Positions 26,015 through 35,459 of a stretch of 64,000 bases of DNA are shown here, piece by piece. Position 1 is the first letter of the stretch; each line of letters opens with the position of its first letter. A model generated the notes under the pieces. It saw only the letters and a list, made by a program, of their open reading frames with translations. It was not told the DNA's origin and made no database searches. A program made the position numbers and the translations under genes. The DNA lies in the NCBI RefSeq assembly GCF_000190635.1, contig NC_015172.1:1054001-1118000 (forward strand), read 5' to 3'. This stretch comes from Syntrophobotulus glycolicus DSM 8271. GTDB taxonomy: Bacteria > Bacillota > Desulfitobacteriia > Desulfitobacteriales > Syntrophobotulaceae.

Positions 26015-26806
26015 ATGAGCGTCAGTTCGGTAAACAGTACATCCTATACGACGGCCGGCACGGCTTCGAGCAGGGATACATCCACCAGCCTGGACAAAGA
26101 GGATTTTCTGAATCTGCTGGTCACACAGCTCAAATATCAGGACCCGTTAAATCCTTCGGACAGCACGGAGTATGTCTCCCAGCTGGCCCAGTTCAGCCTC
26201 CTGGAACAGATGACCAATATGAATACCAGTCTGGAGGCCCTGGAAGCGCTGACCATGACCGGAAAATACATCACCGCTTCGGTCACCGGCAGCTCCGGGG
26301 AAACGACGACCGTGGAAGGAACGGTCGATTCGGTCACCATGAGCAATGGGGAGGCGGCCCTGGTGGTCGGCGGGAAAAGCATTGAGCTTTCGGACGTCTG
26401 CGCTGTCTATGATTATGACCGCTCCAGTCTGTACAGTCTCAGTGCGATGATCGGCAAAAGCTGCGAGGGATATATCTATAACGCGGAAACCCTGGATGTC
26501 ATCAATGTGGCCGGGACCATCGCAGGCGTCGTCAAAGGCAGCTATGAAGATTACGCTCTGGTCGACGGTGTCCAGTGTACGCTCGGTTCCATAACCTCGG
26601 AGGATTACCGGAGCGCGGACGATGAAGCGGACTATTTAAATGAACATCTCGGCGAGGAAATCAGCGCCACGGTTGTGGACAGCGACGGCAAGGAAGTAGA
26701 GATCAGCGGGGTGCTGGAAAGCGCCACAGAGGAAGAGGACGGCAGCATGACCTTAATCATGAACGGGGTGAAGATTCCGGTTGACGGCATCTACAGCATC
26801 AGCTGA
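26015..26806 (+). CDS. flgD: Flagellar hook assembly (hook-cap) protein FlgD
   Basis: 263 residues from ATG 26015 after AAGAGGTG. The N-terminal motif LDKEDFLNLLVTQLKYQDPL with NPSDSTEYVSQLAQFSLLEQ is diagnostic of FlgD. The C-terminal part is beta-rich with two similar repeats (TVEGTVDSVTMSNGEAALV, EISGVLESATEEEDG), longer than in Bacillus. FlgD caps the growing hook and is replaced by FlgK. First gene of the flagellar operon; flgE follows 30 bases later. Confidence 0.93.
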   Translation: MSVSSVNSTSYTTAGTASSRDTSTSLDKEDFLNLLVTQLKYQDPLNPSDSTEYVSQLAQFSLLEQMTNMNTSLEALEALTMTGKYITASVTGSSGETTTVEGTVDSVTMSNGEAALVVGGKSIELSDVCAVYDYDRSSLYSLSAMIGKSCEGYIYNAETLDVINVAGTIAGVVKGSYEDYALVDGVQCTLGSITSEDYRSADDEADYLNEHLGEEISATVVDSDGKEVEISGVLESATEEEDGSMTLIMNGVKIPVDGIYSIS

Positions 26807-26836
26807 AAAAATTGAGCGGGAAAGGGGGAGTTCTTG

Positions 26837-28180
26837 ATGATGCGGGCATTATTTTCCGCGGTTTCCGGACTGCAGGCCCACCAGAAAAAGATGGATGTCA
26901 TCGGCAACAACATCGCCAATGTGAACACTGTGGCGTATAAGGCTTCCAGGGTGACCTTCAGTGATATTTTGAGCCAGACCCTGAGCAGTGCCACAGGCGC
27001 CGATTCCACGAGCGGCAGGGGAGGCAGCAATGCCAAACAGATCGGCCTCGGTGTCGGGATAGGGTCGATTGACACCCTGATGACAGCCGGCAGCACGGAA
27101 AGCACCGGCAATTCAACAGACCTCAGTATTGACGGGGACGGCTTTTTCATCGTGAAAAACGGAAGCACCGGCACGTATATGTTTACCAGGGCCGGGAATT
27201 TCTCCATTGACGACAGCGGCAATCTGGTGACCAGCGACGGCCTCAATGTCTATGGCTGGTTGAATTACACCGTCAATACGGACGGAACCTATACCTTTGA
27301 TACGGACAGCGAGGTCGAGGCGATCAATCTTTATTCCGACGAGGATAACGGCAACAAACAAATCCTGAAAGCGCAGGCGACCGCCAACGTTAGCCTGAGC
27401 GGGAACCTGGACGCCGGCGAGTCGGCTGTCGGCTCCGGGTTGAGCGACATCGGCTCAAGCGACCCGGAAGCCCAGTATACGACCACGATGACGGTTTATG
27501 ACAGCTTGGGCAATGAGCATGAGCTGACCGTCAGCTTTACCAAATGCTATGTGGACGCCAGCGGCACTGATCCGGTCACGACCTGGTATTACAGTGTCGC
27601 GGCCGATTCCGGCGACGCGGCGCTTACCGATGCTTCCGGCTATCTGCAATTCGACAGTAACGGCAAGCTGGTCACCGATGATTCGTCCTACAGTCCGACC
27701 GCGACGATGACCGTCACGCCCTCCTCCGCCTCGGGGGCCGGTGAGTATGAGATCGAGCTTGATTTTTCCAATCTCAGCACATCGGCGGATGACGGCTCGG
27801 TAGAGACAAAGGGAGTTGACGGATACCCGTCCGGAACCTTGGAGGATATCTCCATTGATTCCAACGGGATCATTTTGGGGGTTTACTCCAATGGGATCGA
27901 GCAGCCTCTGGGCATGATCGCCCTGGCCCGCTTCGCCAATCCCTCCGGCCTCTTAAAGACCGGTTCCAATTACTATGTGGCTACGGCCAATTCCGGGGAA
28001 TTCACCAACGGGGTGATGGCCAACGGAGCTTTGTCTTCCGGGACCCTGGAAATGTCCAATGTGGATCTTTCCACGGAGTTCAGCCAGATGATCACCACCC
28101 AGAGGGGCTATCAGGCCAACAGCAGAATGATCACCACCGCCGATGAGATGCTGGAAACCATTATCGAGATGAAACGGTAA
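26837..28180 (+). CDS. flgE: Flagellar hook protein FlgE
   Basis: About 447 residues, with GGGGGAG six bases before the ATG. The N-terminus ALFSAVSGLQAHQKKMDVIG followed by NNIANVNTVAYKA is the rod/hook family signature. The C-terminus STEFSQMITTQRGYQANSRM and ADEMLETIIEMKR is the matching helix. The middle carries GDGFFIVKN and TRAGNF motifs and a variable Ser/Thr/Asp-rich region. It polymerises into the hook outside the cell through type III export; there is no signal peptide, as expected. Confidence 0.95.
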   Translation: MMRALFSAVSGLQAHQKKMDVIGNNIANVNTVAYKASRVTFSDILSQTLSSATGADSTSGRGGSNAKQIGLGVGIGSIDTLMTAGSTESTGNSTDLSIDGDGFFIVKNGSTGTYMFTRAGNFSIDDSGNLVTSDGLNVYGWLNYTVNTDGTYTFDTDSEVEAINLYSDEDNGNKQILKAQATANVSLSGNLDAGESAVGSGLSDIGSSDPEAQYTTTMTVYDSLGNEHELTVSFTKCYVDASGTDPVTTWYYSVAADSGDAALTDASGYLQFDSNGKLVTDDSSYSPTATMTVTPSSASGAGEYEIELDFSNLSTSADDGSVETKGVDGYPSGTLEDISIDSNGIILGVYSNGIEQPLGMIALARFANPSGLLKTGSNYYVATANSGEFTNGVMANGALSSGTLEMSNVDLSTEFSQMITTQRGYQANSRMITTADEMLETIIEMKR

Positions 28181-28222
28181 TCAAAACGGGAAGCAGAGCT
28201 TTTTCCCGGAGGAGGGAACAGG

Positions 28223-29746
28223 ATGGGCTCATCCTTTGCCGGCATAGCGACAGCGACATCAGGACTGAGCGTCAGTCAAAGTCAGCTGAATACGACAGGA
28301 CACAATATTTCCAATGCCGATACGGCAGGCTATGTCCGCCAGCAGGTCGTGCAGACAGATGCCTCTTATCTCAAATCCGGTCAGTACCAGGTCGGTACGG
28401 GGACACGGATCGAAACCATACGCCAAATCCGCAGTGTATTTCTGGACAGAATGTACCGGAACGAGCAAAGCACGCTCAGCTACTGGCAGATCCGGTCCAG
28501 CACTGTTGAAAGCATTGAGGCGGCCATGAATGATCTGGCTGATGACGGCGGTGTCCAAACCGCGCTGGACGAATTCTTCGCCGCCTGGGAAGAGGTTGGC
28601 AAGGACCCGGAAAGCTCCTCGGCAAGAGCCTCTCTTTTGGGGTATGCCGGTTCCCTGGTGGAATTGTTCAACCAGCTTGAGACCCAGCTGGATCAGATTC
28701 AGACCAATCTTGACGAGCAGATCGTGTCCATGGTGGAGGATATCAATACGATCGCCGGGCAGGTGGCGGCGTTAAACAAAATCATCGCCCGCTGCGAGGT
28801 CAACGGCGATCGGGCCAATGATTACCGGGATGAGGTGAATTCCTTGTTGGACACCCTGTCCCAATATGTGAAGATCAATGTCACAACGGACAGCAACGGC
28901 ATGTACAACGTGTCTGTCGGGGGAGTCAGTCTCGTGAACGGGACAAGTGTCAGTGAGCTGTCCTGTGCGGCCAATCTCGCAAACGGGTCCTTTCACACGG
29001 TTTTCTGGGCGAACAGCGGTCTGGAGCCGGACCTGAAAAGCGGGATGCTGCTCAGCCTGATGGAAGCCCGGGGGGACGTGGACGGAAGCGCGGGCAGCGC
29101 CGGAAACGGTTCCCCGCTGGAATCCGGGGCAGAAGAGGAGGACGTTGACGCGGACGCCGCTGTCTATGATTTCACGGGAGAAAGCGAGAACCTGATCGCC
29201 GAGCTGCGCAGCGGCCTCAACATCATGGTCAGTCTCCTGACGCGGAAAATCAATGCCCTGCACAGCGGCGGGGAGGGTCTGGACGGCAGTACCGGAATCG
29301 ACTTTTTTGTCAAAATCGATGAGGATCTCCCTTTTGAGATCGGCAATATTCAGGTTAACCCGCAATTGGAGGAGACAGACCTGATCGCGGCCTCCAGTAT
29401 CGGCGGCGGAAACGACGGGGCTGTTGCCGCCGAAATCGCGGCCTTTGCCGAGACGGAGTATTTTCACTGTGACGGACTGGCCATGACCATCAGCGCCTAT
29501 TATTCCGAGCTGGCAGGCTGGCTGGGGACGGAAGGCGAGGAGGCCGAAAGCGCCGCCGCCAACCAGGAGACTCTGGTCGAGCAGGCTGAATCCAGCCGGG
29601 AATCCCTATCGGCCGTGTCTATGGATGAGGAACTGGCGAATTTGCTCAAATACCAGCACGCATACAATGCCAGTGCCAGGGTGATGTCCATGATCGACGG
29701 CATGCTGGGTAGACTGATTGAAGAAACGGGACTGGTCGGGAGGTAA
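28223..29746 (+). CDS. flgK: Flagellar hook-associated protein FlgK, copy 1
   Basis: 507 residues. N-terminus GLSVSQSQLNTTGHNISNAD plus TAGYVRQ and C-terminus MDEELANLLKYQHAYNASAR with VMSMIDGMLG are FlgK signatures. An Asp/Glu-rich variable loop lies near residues 285-315 (GAEEEDVDADAA). It forms the hook-filament junction. Immediately followed (5 bases) by a second flgK that is only distantly similar outside the termini. RBS GGAGGAGGG. Confidence 0.92.
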   Translation: MGSSFAGIATATSGLSVSQSQLNTTGHNISNADTAGYVRQQVVQTDASYLKSGQYQVGTGTRIETIRQIRSVFLDRMYRNEQSTLSYWQIRSSTVESIEAAMNDLADDGGVQTALDEFFAAWEEVGKDPESSSARASLLGYAGSLVELFNQLETQLDQIQTNLDEQIVSMVEDINTIAGQVAALNKIIARCEVNGDRANDYRDEVNSLLDTLSQYVKINVTTDSNGMYNVSVGGVSLVNGTSVSELSCAANLANGSFHTVFWANSGLEPDLKSGMLLSLMEARGDVDGSAGSAGNGSPLESGAEEEDVDADAAVYDFTGESENLIAELRSGLNIMVSLLTRKINALHSGGEGLDGSTGIDFFVKIDEDLPFEIGNIQVNPQLEETDLIAASSIGGGNDGAVAAEIAAFAETEYFHCDGLAMTISAYYSELAGWLGTEGEEAESAAANQETLVEQAESSRESLSAVSMDEELANLLKYQHAYNASARVMSMIDGMLGRLIEETGLVGR

Positions 29747-29751
29747 ACGAA

Positions 29752-31290
29752 ATGAATTCATTTTTTGGGTTAACGGTCGGACTGAAAGGCCTCACCGCCA
29801 GCCAGGCCGCATTGAATACCATCAACCACAACATCAGCAATGCCGGCACGACCGGCTATTCCAGACAGGTTGTCGCCCAAAAGGCTTCCCGGGCCCTTGC
29901 TGCCGCCAATGGCGCCGGGATGGTCGGGACAGGGGTGGACATCACCACGATTGTCCAAATCCGCAACGTGTTTCTGGATCGCCGTTACTGGCAGGAAAAT
30001 GCCCAATATGGGGAGTGGCAGGTGAAAAGCTCCTCTCTTTCCGAGCTCCAGTCCCTGCTCAGCAGTTCTTCCACCGACGGGCTGGATGATGCCTTAAGCA
30101 GCTTCGTGTCCGCTCTGGAGGATCTTGCCGGCGATCCCAGTGATGATTCGGCCCGGTCGTCGGTTAAGGCCGAGGCCGAGGCCTTTTGCACATATTTAAA
30201 CAATATGGCCTCTACGCTGGAGGATCTGCGCTCCGAAGCCAACAGCGCGGTCAAAACCAAGGTAGATGAGATCAATTCTCTGGCCGGCCGGATTTCCGCC
30301 TTGAATCAGCAGATTTACAAGGCTGAGCTGACCGGAGGCACGGCCAATGACCTGCGCGACCAGCGAACGGTATTGGTCGATCAGCTTTCGGAGATCGCCA
30401 GTATTGAAGTCAGTGAGACAGCGGTCGGAACCTTGGCTGACGGACAGGAAGACTTGCGGTTCAGCATCAAAATCAACGGAGTGAGCTTAGTCAATCATTT
30501 CAGTGTGAAAAAGCTGGAATGCTCTGCCATCAGCGACGGCTCGGCCAGCGACGGCCTGTATGAGGTCCGCTGGGCCGAGACCGGAAACGAGGTAACCTTC
30601 ACAGGCGGGGAGATCAAGGGTGATCTGGATATGGCCGGCGGGGACGGTCAGGACGGGGCGTTCAAAGGCATTCCCTATTACCTGGGCCAGCTGAATACCT
30701 TTGCCCAGACTCTGGCCAAGGCCTTTAATGAAGGGGTCTACGCCGATGGAGAAACTTACGGCAGCGGGCACGCCGGCGGGGTCGGCCTGGATGACGGCAC
30801 GGGAATCCGGTTTTTTTCCTATGACGGATTATCCTCGGAGGAGCTCATGGCGGGCGGAACAGATCTGGCCTCGATTTATGGCAAGATTACCGCGGCCAAT
30901 ATCTCCCTGAGCGCGGAGGTGGAAAATGATCCCGGTCAGATCGCGGCCTCTTCCGTGAGCGGGGAAACGGAAAACAGTGCCAACCTTACTGAATTGATCG
31001 CCATGTTCAGTGATTCCGGGGTGTTTGCCAACGGCTCTCCGGAAGAGTTCATCAATGCCATCTACACCACGATAGGGGTGGAAACCTCTCTGGCGGGACG
31101 GATCTCAACCCTGCACGAAAACATCGCCGCTCAGATTGACACCAACCGGACTGCGGTAGCGGGAGTTTCGCTGGACGAGGAAACCTCCAACCTGATCAAA
31201 TACCAGCTGGCCTATAACGCGGCGGCCAAGGTGATGAGCGTGATGGATGAAGTTCTCGATGTGACGATCAACTCTTTATTCGCGGATTGA
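29752..31290 (+). CDS. flgK: Flagellar hook-associated protein FlgK, copy 2
   Basis: 512 residues. N-terminus GLKGLTASQAALNTINHNIS followed by NAGTTGYSRQVV, C-terminus LDEETSNLIKYQLAYNAAAK with VMSVMDEVLD. The body (TGVDITTIVQIRNVFLDRRY) is closer to canonical clostridial FlgK than copy 1. Both copies are full length. Two FlgK-type proteins may form a mixed junction or be used in different filament states. RBS GGGAGG. Confidence 0.92.
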   Translation: MNSFFGLTVGLKGLTASQAALNTINHNISNAGTTGYSRQVVAQKASRALAAANGAGMVGTGVDITTIVQIRNVFLDRRYWQENAQYGEWQVKSSSLSELQSLLSSSSTDGLDDALSSFVSALEDLAGDPSDDSARSSVKAEAEAFCTYLNNMASTLEDLRSEANSAVKTKVDEINSLAGRISALNQQIYKAELTGGTANDLRDQRTVLVDQLSEIASIEVSETAVGTLADGQEDLRFSIKINGVSLVNHFSVKKLECSAISDGSASDGLYEVRWAETGNEVTFTGGEIKGDLDMAGGDGQDGAFKGIPYYLGQLNTFAQTLAKAFNEGVYADGETYGSGHAGGVGLDDGTGIRFFSYDGLSSEELMAGGTDLASIYGKITAANISLSAEVENDPGQIAASSVSGETENSANLTELIAMFSDSGVFANGSPEEFINAIYTTIGVETSLAGRISTLHENIAAQIDTNRTAVAGVSLDEETSNLIKYQLAYNAAAKVMSVMDEVLDVTINSLFAD

Positions 31291-31303
31291 AAGAGGTGCC
31301 AAG

Positions 31304-32680
31304 ATGAGAATCACCAATACGATGATCATTCAAAACACGATTGCCAGGATTAATGATAACCTGGTCAGGCTTTCCAAGCTGCAGGCCCAGGCCTCGTCCC
31401 AGAAAAAGATCGAGGTTCCTTCCGATGATCCGGTAGTGGCCTCCAGGTCTCTGAAGCTGACCAGCTATGTCGCCAAGATCCAGCAGCAGCAGAAAAACGC
31501 CGAGGACGCCGGCTCCTGGATGACCTATACGGACTCCGCCCTGGAACAGATCGGCGATATCTTAACCACCATCCGGGAAAAGACAGTAGAAGCGGCAAAC
31601 GGAACCCTCACCGCCGAGGACCAGGCCAAAATCCTGGCGGAAATCGAGGAGCTGGAGAGCGGGATCATTGAGATCGCCAATTCCGCTTACGGGGGCAGGT
31701 ATGTCCTGGCCGGCTACAGTACGGATGAAGCGCCGGTAGAGGCCGTCTCCACCGCGGTGGGGGACATGATCACTTACAACGGAAAATATTTATCCCTTGG
31801 CGGCGTGGTCTCAGCTTCGGTTTCCGACAGCGATCTGGAGGCTTTTTATTTGGACAATATGGATCACATCAGCGGCCAGGCGGAGCTCACTTCAGCTGTC
31901 TTTACCAACTATACGGCGGCTTCACCGGCCCTGAGCTTTACCGTAACCCTGGACGGAGTCAGCCAGACCATCAGCCTGACGGACGGGACCACCTATGATC
32001 CTGATTCTCTGGCGGCAGCCCTGCAGAGCGGGCTGAACAGCGCTTTCCCTTCCTCCTCCGGCCAAGTCAGCCCCCTGATTGAAGTCAGTCAGACCGGCGG
32101 AAAAATCGTGCTTACGGTTCAGGATGGCGACAGGATAGCGATCAACAGCGGGACGCTCGAGGTCAGTGAGCTGGGGTTTGCCGATGGGATGACCTCCGCG
32201 GCCGGGGACAGCGAGGAGATTCGTTATAAAGTGGGGACCAACAACTGGGTGACGGTCAATGTGGAAGGCTCTGACGTTTTGGGCGAGGGGACGGACAACC
32301 TCTTCAATACGCTCGCCAAGCTCAAGCTGGCCTTGAGCGGGGAAACCCAGTATAAGACGGCAGCCTATGACCAGACGAGCGGTGTCTCTGTTGTGACGGA
32401 GGATCTGGACCTATCCGGACTGCTGGCGGATCTGGATGACGACATCAACCGGGTTCTGGTGGCCAGAGCCGAGCTGGGGGCCAGAACCGGCTATGTGGAG
32501 CTGACCCAGACCCGGTTGGACAACAATGAGCTGACCTATACGGAATTGCTTTCCCAAAATGACGATGCCGATCTGGCCGAGGTCAGTATTCATCTGGCCA
32601 GCGCCCAGGCGGCCTATGAAGCCACTTTAGCGGCCGGGGCCAAGGTCATGCAAAACACTTTGCTGGATTATATCAAATAG
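31304..32680 (+). CDS. flgL: Flagellar hook-filament junction protein FlgL
   Basis: 458 residues, ATG after AAGAGGTG. N-terminus MRITNTMIIQNTIARINDNL and SQKKIEVPSDDPVVASRSLK are the flagellin/FlgL signature; C-terminus ASAQAAYEATLAAGAKVMQN. Larger than the roughly 300-residue Bacillus FlgL because of a central beta-rich insertion (about 190-300). It follows flgK copy 2 by 13 bases and bridges FlgK and the filament. Confidence 0.92.
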   Translation: MRITNTMIIQNTIARINDNLVRLSKLQAQASSQKKIEVPSDDPVVASRSLKLTSYVAKIQQQQKNAEDAGSWMTYTDSALEQIGDILTTIREKTVEAANGTLTAEDQAKILAEIEELESGIIEIANSAYGGRYVLAGYSTDEAPVEAVSTAVGDMITYNGKYLSLGGVVSASVSDSDLEAFYLDNMDHISGQAELTSAVFTNYTAASPALSFTVTLDGVSQTISLTDGTTYDPDSLAAALQSGLNSAFPSSSGQVSPLIEVSQTGGKIVLTVQDGDRIAINSGTLEVSELGFADGMTSAAGDSEEIRYKVGTNNWVTVNVEGSDVLGEGTDNLFNTLAKLKLALSGETQYKTAAYDQTSGVSVVTEDLDLSGLLADLDDDINRVLVARAELGARTGYVELTQTRLDNNELTYTELLSQNDDADLAEVSIHLASAQAAYEATLAAGAKVMQNTLLDYIK

Positions 32681-32693
32681 GAGGGAGCGCCCG

Positions 32694-34595
32694 ATGACGA
32701 GCATCAGCAGTTATTCCACGACAACCCGGATCACCGGACTGGTCAGCGGTTTGGATGTCGACGGCATTGTGGAATCCTTAATGGAGGCCGAGGAAATCCC
32801 TCTGGAAAAGTTAAAGCAGAAGCAGCAGCTGCTGGAATGGAAACAGGATGCCTACAGGGAAGCAGCCAATTTATTGAGGGCTTTCGCCGATCAATATCTC
32901 AATTACGCCAACTCCTCCTCCAACATGCTTTCCCAGTCCGCTTACCGGCAATACGCCCTGAGCTCCAGCGACGAATCCGTGGTAACCATCACCGCCGGCA
33001 CGGAGGCGGCCGCCGGTTCACATACCGTTTCGGTCCAGAACCTGGCGGCGGCCGCCTCGTACAAAAGCGCCGCGGCGGTGACCAGCCCGATAACGGCCTC
33101 CGCCGCCGCCGATTTCACGGCGGCGGCGGGAGGGGACTTTATCGTGGAGCTTGACGGGACCCAGTACCGGGTCAGCCTGGCTGAAGGGACGACCGGTCCG
33201 GAGGATCTGCAGGAAGCGATCGATGAGGCGGTGGGAAGCGGCAAAATTAAGGTCTCGGATACCAATGGAGACGGAACCGGGAGGATCACCCTGACCAAGG
33301 CTGAGGACAGCGGGATCGGCACGATCACCCTCAGTGACGCCGGTGATAGCGGCACCCTGGCCGCCCTGGGCTTTTCCGGGGAGGATAGTCTGACCAATTA
33401 TCTGGATACCACGGCCACCCTGGAGGAAATTTCCGCCAGACTGGCGACGCCGATTTCCTTTGATGCCGGGGGAGAGGTCAGCCTGACCATCAACGAGGTC
33501 AGCTTTACCTTTTCCCAAAGCACCACACTTGCCGGGATGCTGGAGGAGATCAATGCCTCCGGGGCCGGAGTGACCATGACCTACAGCACAGACAGCGACA
33601 GCTTTGTCATCACGGCCGATCAGACCGGGGCGGGCCGGACGCTCAGCCTCAGCGAAACGGACAGCGCCTTTCTGGAGGCCACCGGGCTCAGTGTCTATAC
33701 GGCGGGAGAGGACGCGGTGGTCCTGATCGACGGTCAAAAATACACCCGCAGCGGCAATTCCCTGACCGTAAGCGGCATCACCTATACCCTGAAAGCGGAA
33801 AGCACCGAGACACAGACCGTAGCGGTGACCCAGGATACCGCCGCTGTCTATGAAAAAATAAGCGGCTTCGTGGAAGCCTACAACACCCTGATTGATTCCA
33901 TCAACAGCATGATTTCCCAGGAATACGACCGGGACTATCAGCCGCTGACCGCTGATCAAAAGGCCGAGATGTCTGATGATGAGATCGAGGCCTGGGAGAA
34001 AAAGGCCAAAACCGGAATGCTGGAAAACGATTCAACCCTGGCCGCTCTGCTGCGAAATATGCGTTCGGCCCTGTATACATCGGTGAGCGGGGTTTCCCTT
34101 CATCTCACAGAGATCGGGATCACGACCAGCAGCGCTTATGAAGACAAGGGCAAGCTGATCATTGACGAGGAAGCGCTGAAGGAGGCGATCGAATCCGATC
34201 CGGAAGGGGTGATGGACCTGTTCGCCCAGGAATCGCAATCCTATTCCGGGACGACGACGGTCGTCAACCTGACAGCGGAAAAAAGAAAGGTGCGGACGAG
34301 TGAAGAGGGACTGGCCTACCGGATCTATGATCTTCTTCAGGACAATATTTCCACTTATACCGGAATTGACGGGCAAAAAGGACTGCTGATCGAAAAAGCC
34401 GGCCTGGAAGGCGACGGCTCGGAATATGACAACACCCTGACCGCCCGCCTGGAAAAATACGGAGAAGAGGTGGACGCCATGCTGGCCAGACTGGAGGAGA
34501 AGGAAGAGTATTATTATGAAAAATATTCGGCCATGGAGACCTATATCAGCCAAATGAACACCCAGCTGGAAACTCTCCTGTCCTACCTGGAATAG
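32694..34595 (+). CDS. fliD: Flagellar filament cap protein FliD
   Basis: 633 residues, ATG after GGAGGG. The N-terminus TRITGLVSGLDVDGIVESLM, then EAEEIPLEKLKQKQQLLEWK, is the FliD N domain. The C-terminal domain ends with a long coiled coil (LEEKEEYYYEKYSAMETYIS, QMNTQLETLLSYL). The middle (FTAAAGGDFIVELDGTQYRV) is a variable beta region. It caps the filament and folds exported flagellin. Confidence 0.93.
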   Translation: MTSISSYSTTTRITGLVSGLDVDGIVESLMEAEEIPLEKLKQKQQLLEWKQDAYREAANLLRAFADQYLNYANSSSNMLSQSAYRQYALSSSDESVVTITAGTEAAAGSHTVSVQNLAAAASYKSAAAVTSPITASAAADFTAAAGGDFIVELDGTQYRVSLAEGTTGPEDLQEAIDEAVGSGKIKVSDTNGDGTGRITLTKAEDSGIGTITLSDAGDSGTLAALGFSGEDSLTNYLDTTATLEEISARLATPISFDAGGEVSLTINEVSFTFSQSTTLAGMLEEINASGAGVTMTYSTDSDSFVITADQTGAGRTLSLSETDSAFLEATGLSVYTAGEDAVVLIDGQKYTRSGNSLTVSGITYTLKAESTETQTVAVTQDTAAVYEKISGFVEAYNTLIDSINSMISQEYDRDYQPLTADQKAEMSDDEIEAWEKKAKTGMLENDSTLAALLRNMRSALYTSVSGVSLHLTEIGITTSSAYEDKGKLIIDEEALKEAIESDPEGVMDLFAQESQSYSGTTTVVNLTAEKRKVRTSEEGLAYRIYDLLQDNISTYTGIDGQKGLLIEKAGLEGDGSEYDNTLTARLEKYGEEVDAMLARLEEKEEYYYEKYSAMETYISQMNTQLETLLSYLE

Positions 34596-34607
34596 GAGGG
34601 AGCTGTG

Positions 34608-35039
34608 ATGGAGCGGGAAATACAGGACAGCGGCGGTCTGCGGGAAGAGCTGAGGATTCTGGGGGAGATCCGGCGCAACTGGCTCCGGCAATCCGAGGCT
34701 CTGGAGCGGGGGGATGCCGGGCTGCTCGCCAGCTTGCTGGCCGAAGGCCAGGGCTATCTGGACGAGCTGGCCCGGGGAGGACAGCGGGAGAACCTTTCGG
34801 GAGAGGCGGATTCAGGAAAAGAGGAGGACGACAGCAAGGCGCGGGAGGAGATTCTCTCTCTGCTCCGGGAAATCATTGCCCTCAGCCGGGCCGTCTCGGA
34901 AAAGGCCTCCAGGCAAAAAATGCTGGCCGCCGAAAGCTTACGGCGGCTGCAGCTGAACAAAAAAGCGCTCCGTGAAGGATATCTCAAAAAAGTCCCCCAG
35001 TCGTACGGCTATTTCATCGACAAAAAGATCGGCCGGTAG
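34608..35039 (+). CDS. FlgN/FliT-like flagellar export chaperone
   Basis: 143 residues from ATG 34608, with AGGAGGG seven bases upstream. Almost wholly alpha-helical and charged, with a central acidic linker (SGKEEDDSKAREE). The C-terminus ALREGYLKKVPQSYGYFIDK is the kind of ending seen in clostridial FlgN proteins, and the position after fliD fits FlgN (for FlgK/FlgL) or FliT (for FliD). Which of the two cannot be decided from sequence. Confidence 0.65.
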   Translation: MEREIQDSGGLREELRILGEIRRNWLRQSEALERGDAGLLASLLAEGQGYLDELARGGQRENLSGEADSGKEEDDSKAREEILSLLREIIALSRAVSEKASRQKMLAAESLRRLQLNKKALREGYLKKVPQSYGYFIDKKIGR

Positions 35040-35146
35040 GCAATAACCCGTGAGGAAGTGAACGCTGATGCGGAAAAAAACCCAATCTGATTGATGAACG
35101 GCAGGGAATGCCGAGAGCGGATGGGAAGCGTCAAGGAGGGATACTG

Positions 35147-35395
35147 ATGCTGGTAGTCGGAAGAAAGCCCGGCGAGTATGTGATGATCGACGACACCATC
35201 AAGATCAAGGTCGTAAGAACGGAAGACGGCTGTTTGCGGCTGGCGATCCAGGCCCCGCGGGAAATGAGAATCCTGCGGGGCGAGATATACGAGAAAGAAA
35301 AGCGCAAAAAAGTCAGATTGTCCAGGGCAGAGTGTTTCAGGACAGATTACGGTATTTGGACAGACGGCAACCCGGGAGCCGGAAGTCAAATATAA
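35147..35395 (+). CDS. csrA: Carbon storage regulator CsrA
   Basis: 82 residues from ATG 35147 with AAGGAGGG upstream. The sequence MLVVGRKPGEYVMIDDTIKI followed by KVVRTEDGCLRLAIQAPREM and ILRGEIYEK is CsrA with its RNA-binding strands; the usual L-R-R/R is conserved as R at position 6 and near 44. About 20 extra C-terminal residues are present. CsrA represses flagellin translation in Bacillus and is antagonised by FliW. No fliW gene is found beside it. Directly before flagellin. Confidence 0.93.
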   Translation: MLVVGRKPGEYVMIDDTIKIKVVRTEDGCLRLAIQAPREMRILRGEIYEKEKRKKVRLSRAECFRTDYGIWTDGNPGAGSQI

Positions 35396-35412
35396 AAAAA
35401 ACTGAATAAAAA

Positions 35413-35450
35413 GGCGGAAAAGGAAGTCCGCCGGAGGAAAAACAAGGAGG
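35413..35450 (+). promoter_or_regulatory. CsrA-type operator in the flagellin leader
   Basis: GGCGGA (35413-35418) and TCCGCC (35427-35432) form a hairpin whose 8-base loop AAAGGAAG shows GGA, the preferred CsrA contact. Two further GGA follow, at 35433 and in the AGGAGG ribosome site (35445-35450), nine bases before the flagellin ATG. This matches the two-site CsrA repression of hag in Bacillus. No sigma-28 promoter was seen in the gap. Confidence 0.6.
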
Positions 35451-35459
35451 TAAACCACC

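Noticed and set aside
33018-34691. Antisense open frames opposite fliD
   Set aside because: Shadows of fliD; no recognisable motif.
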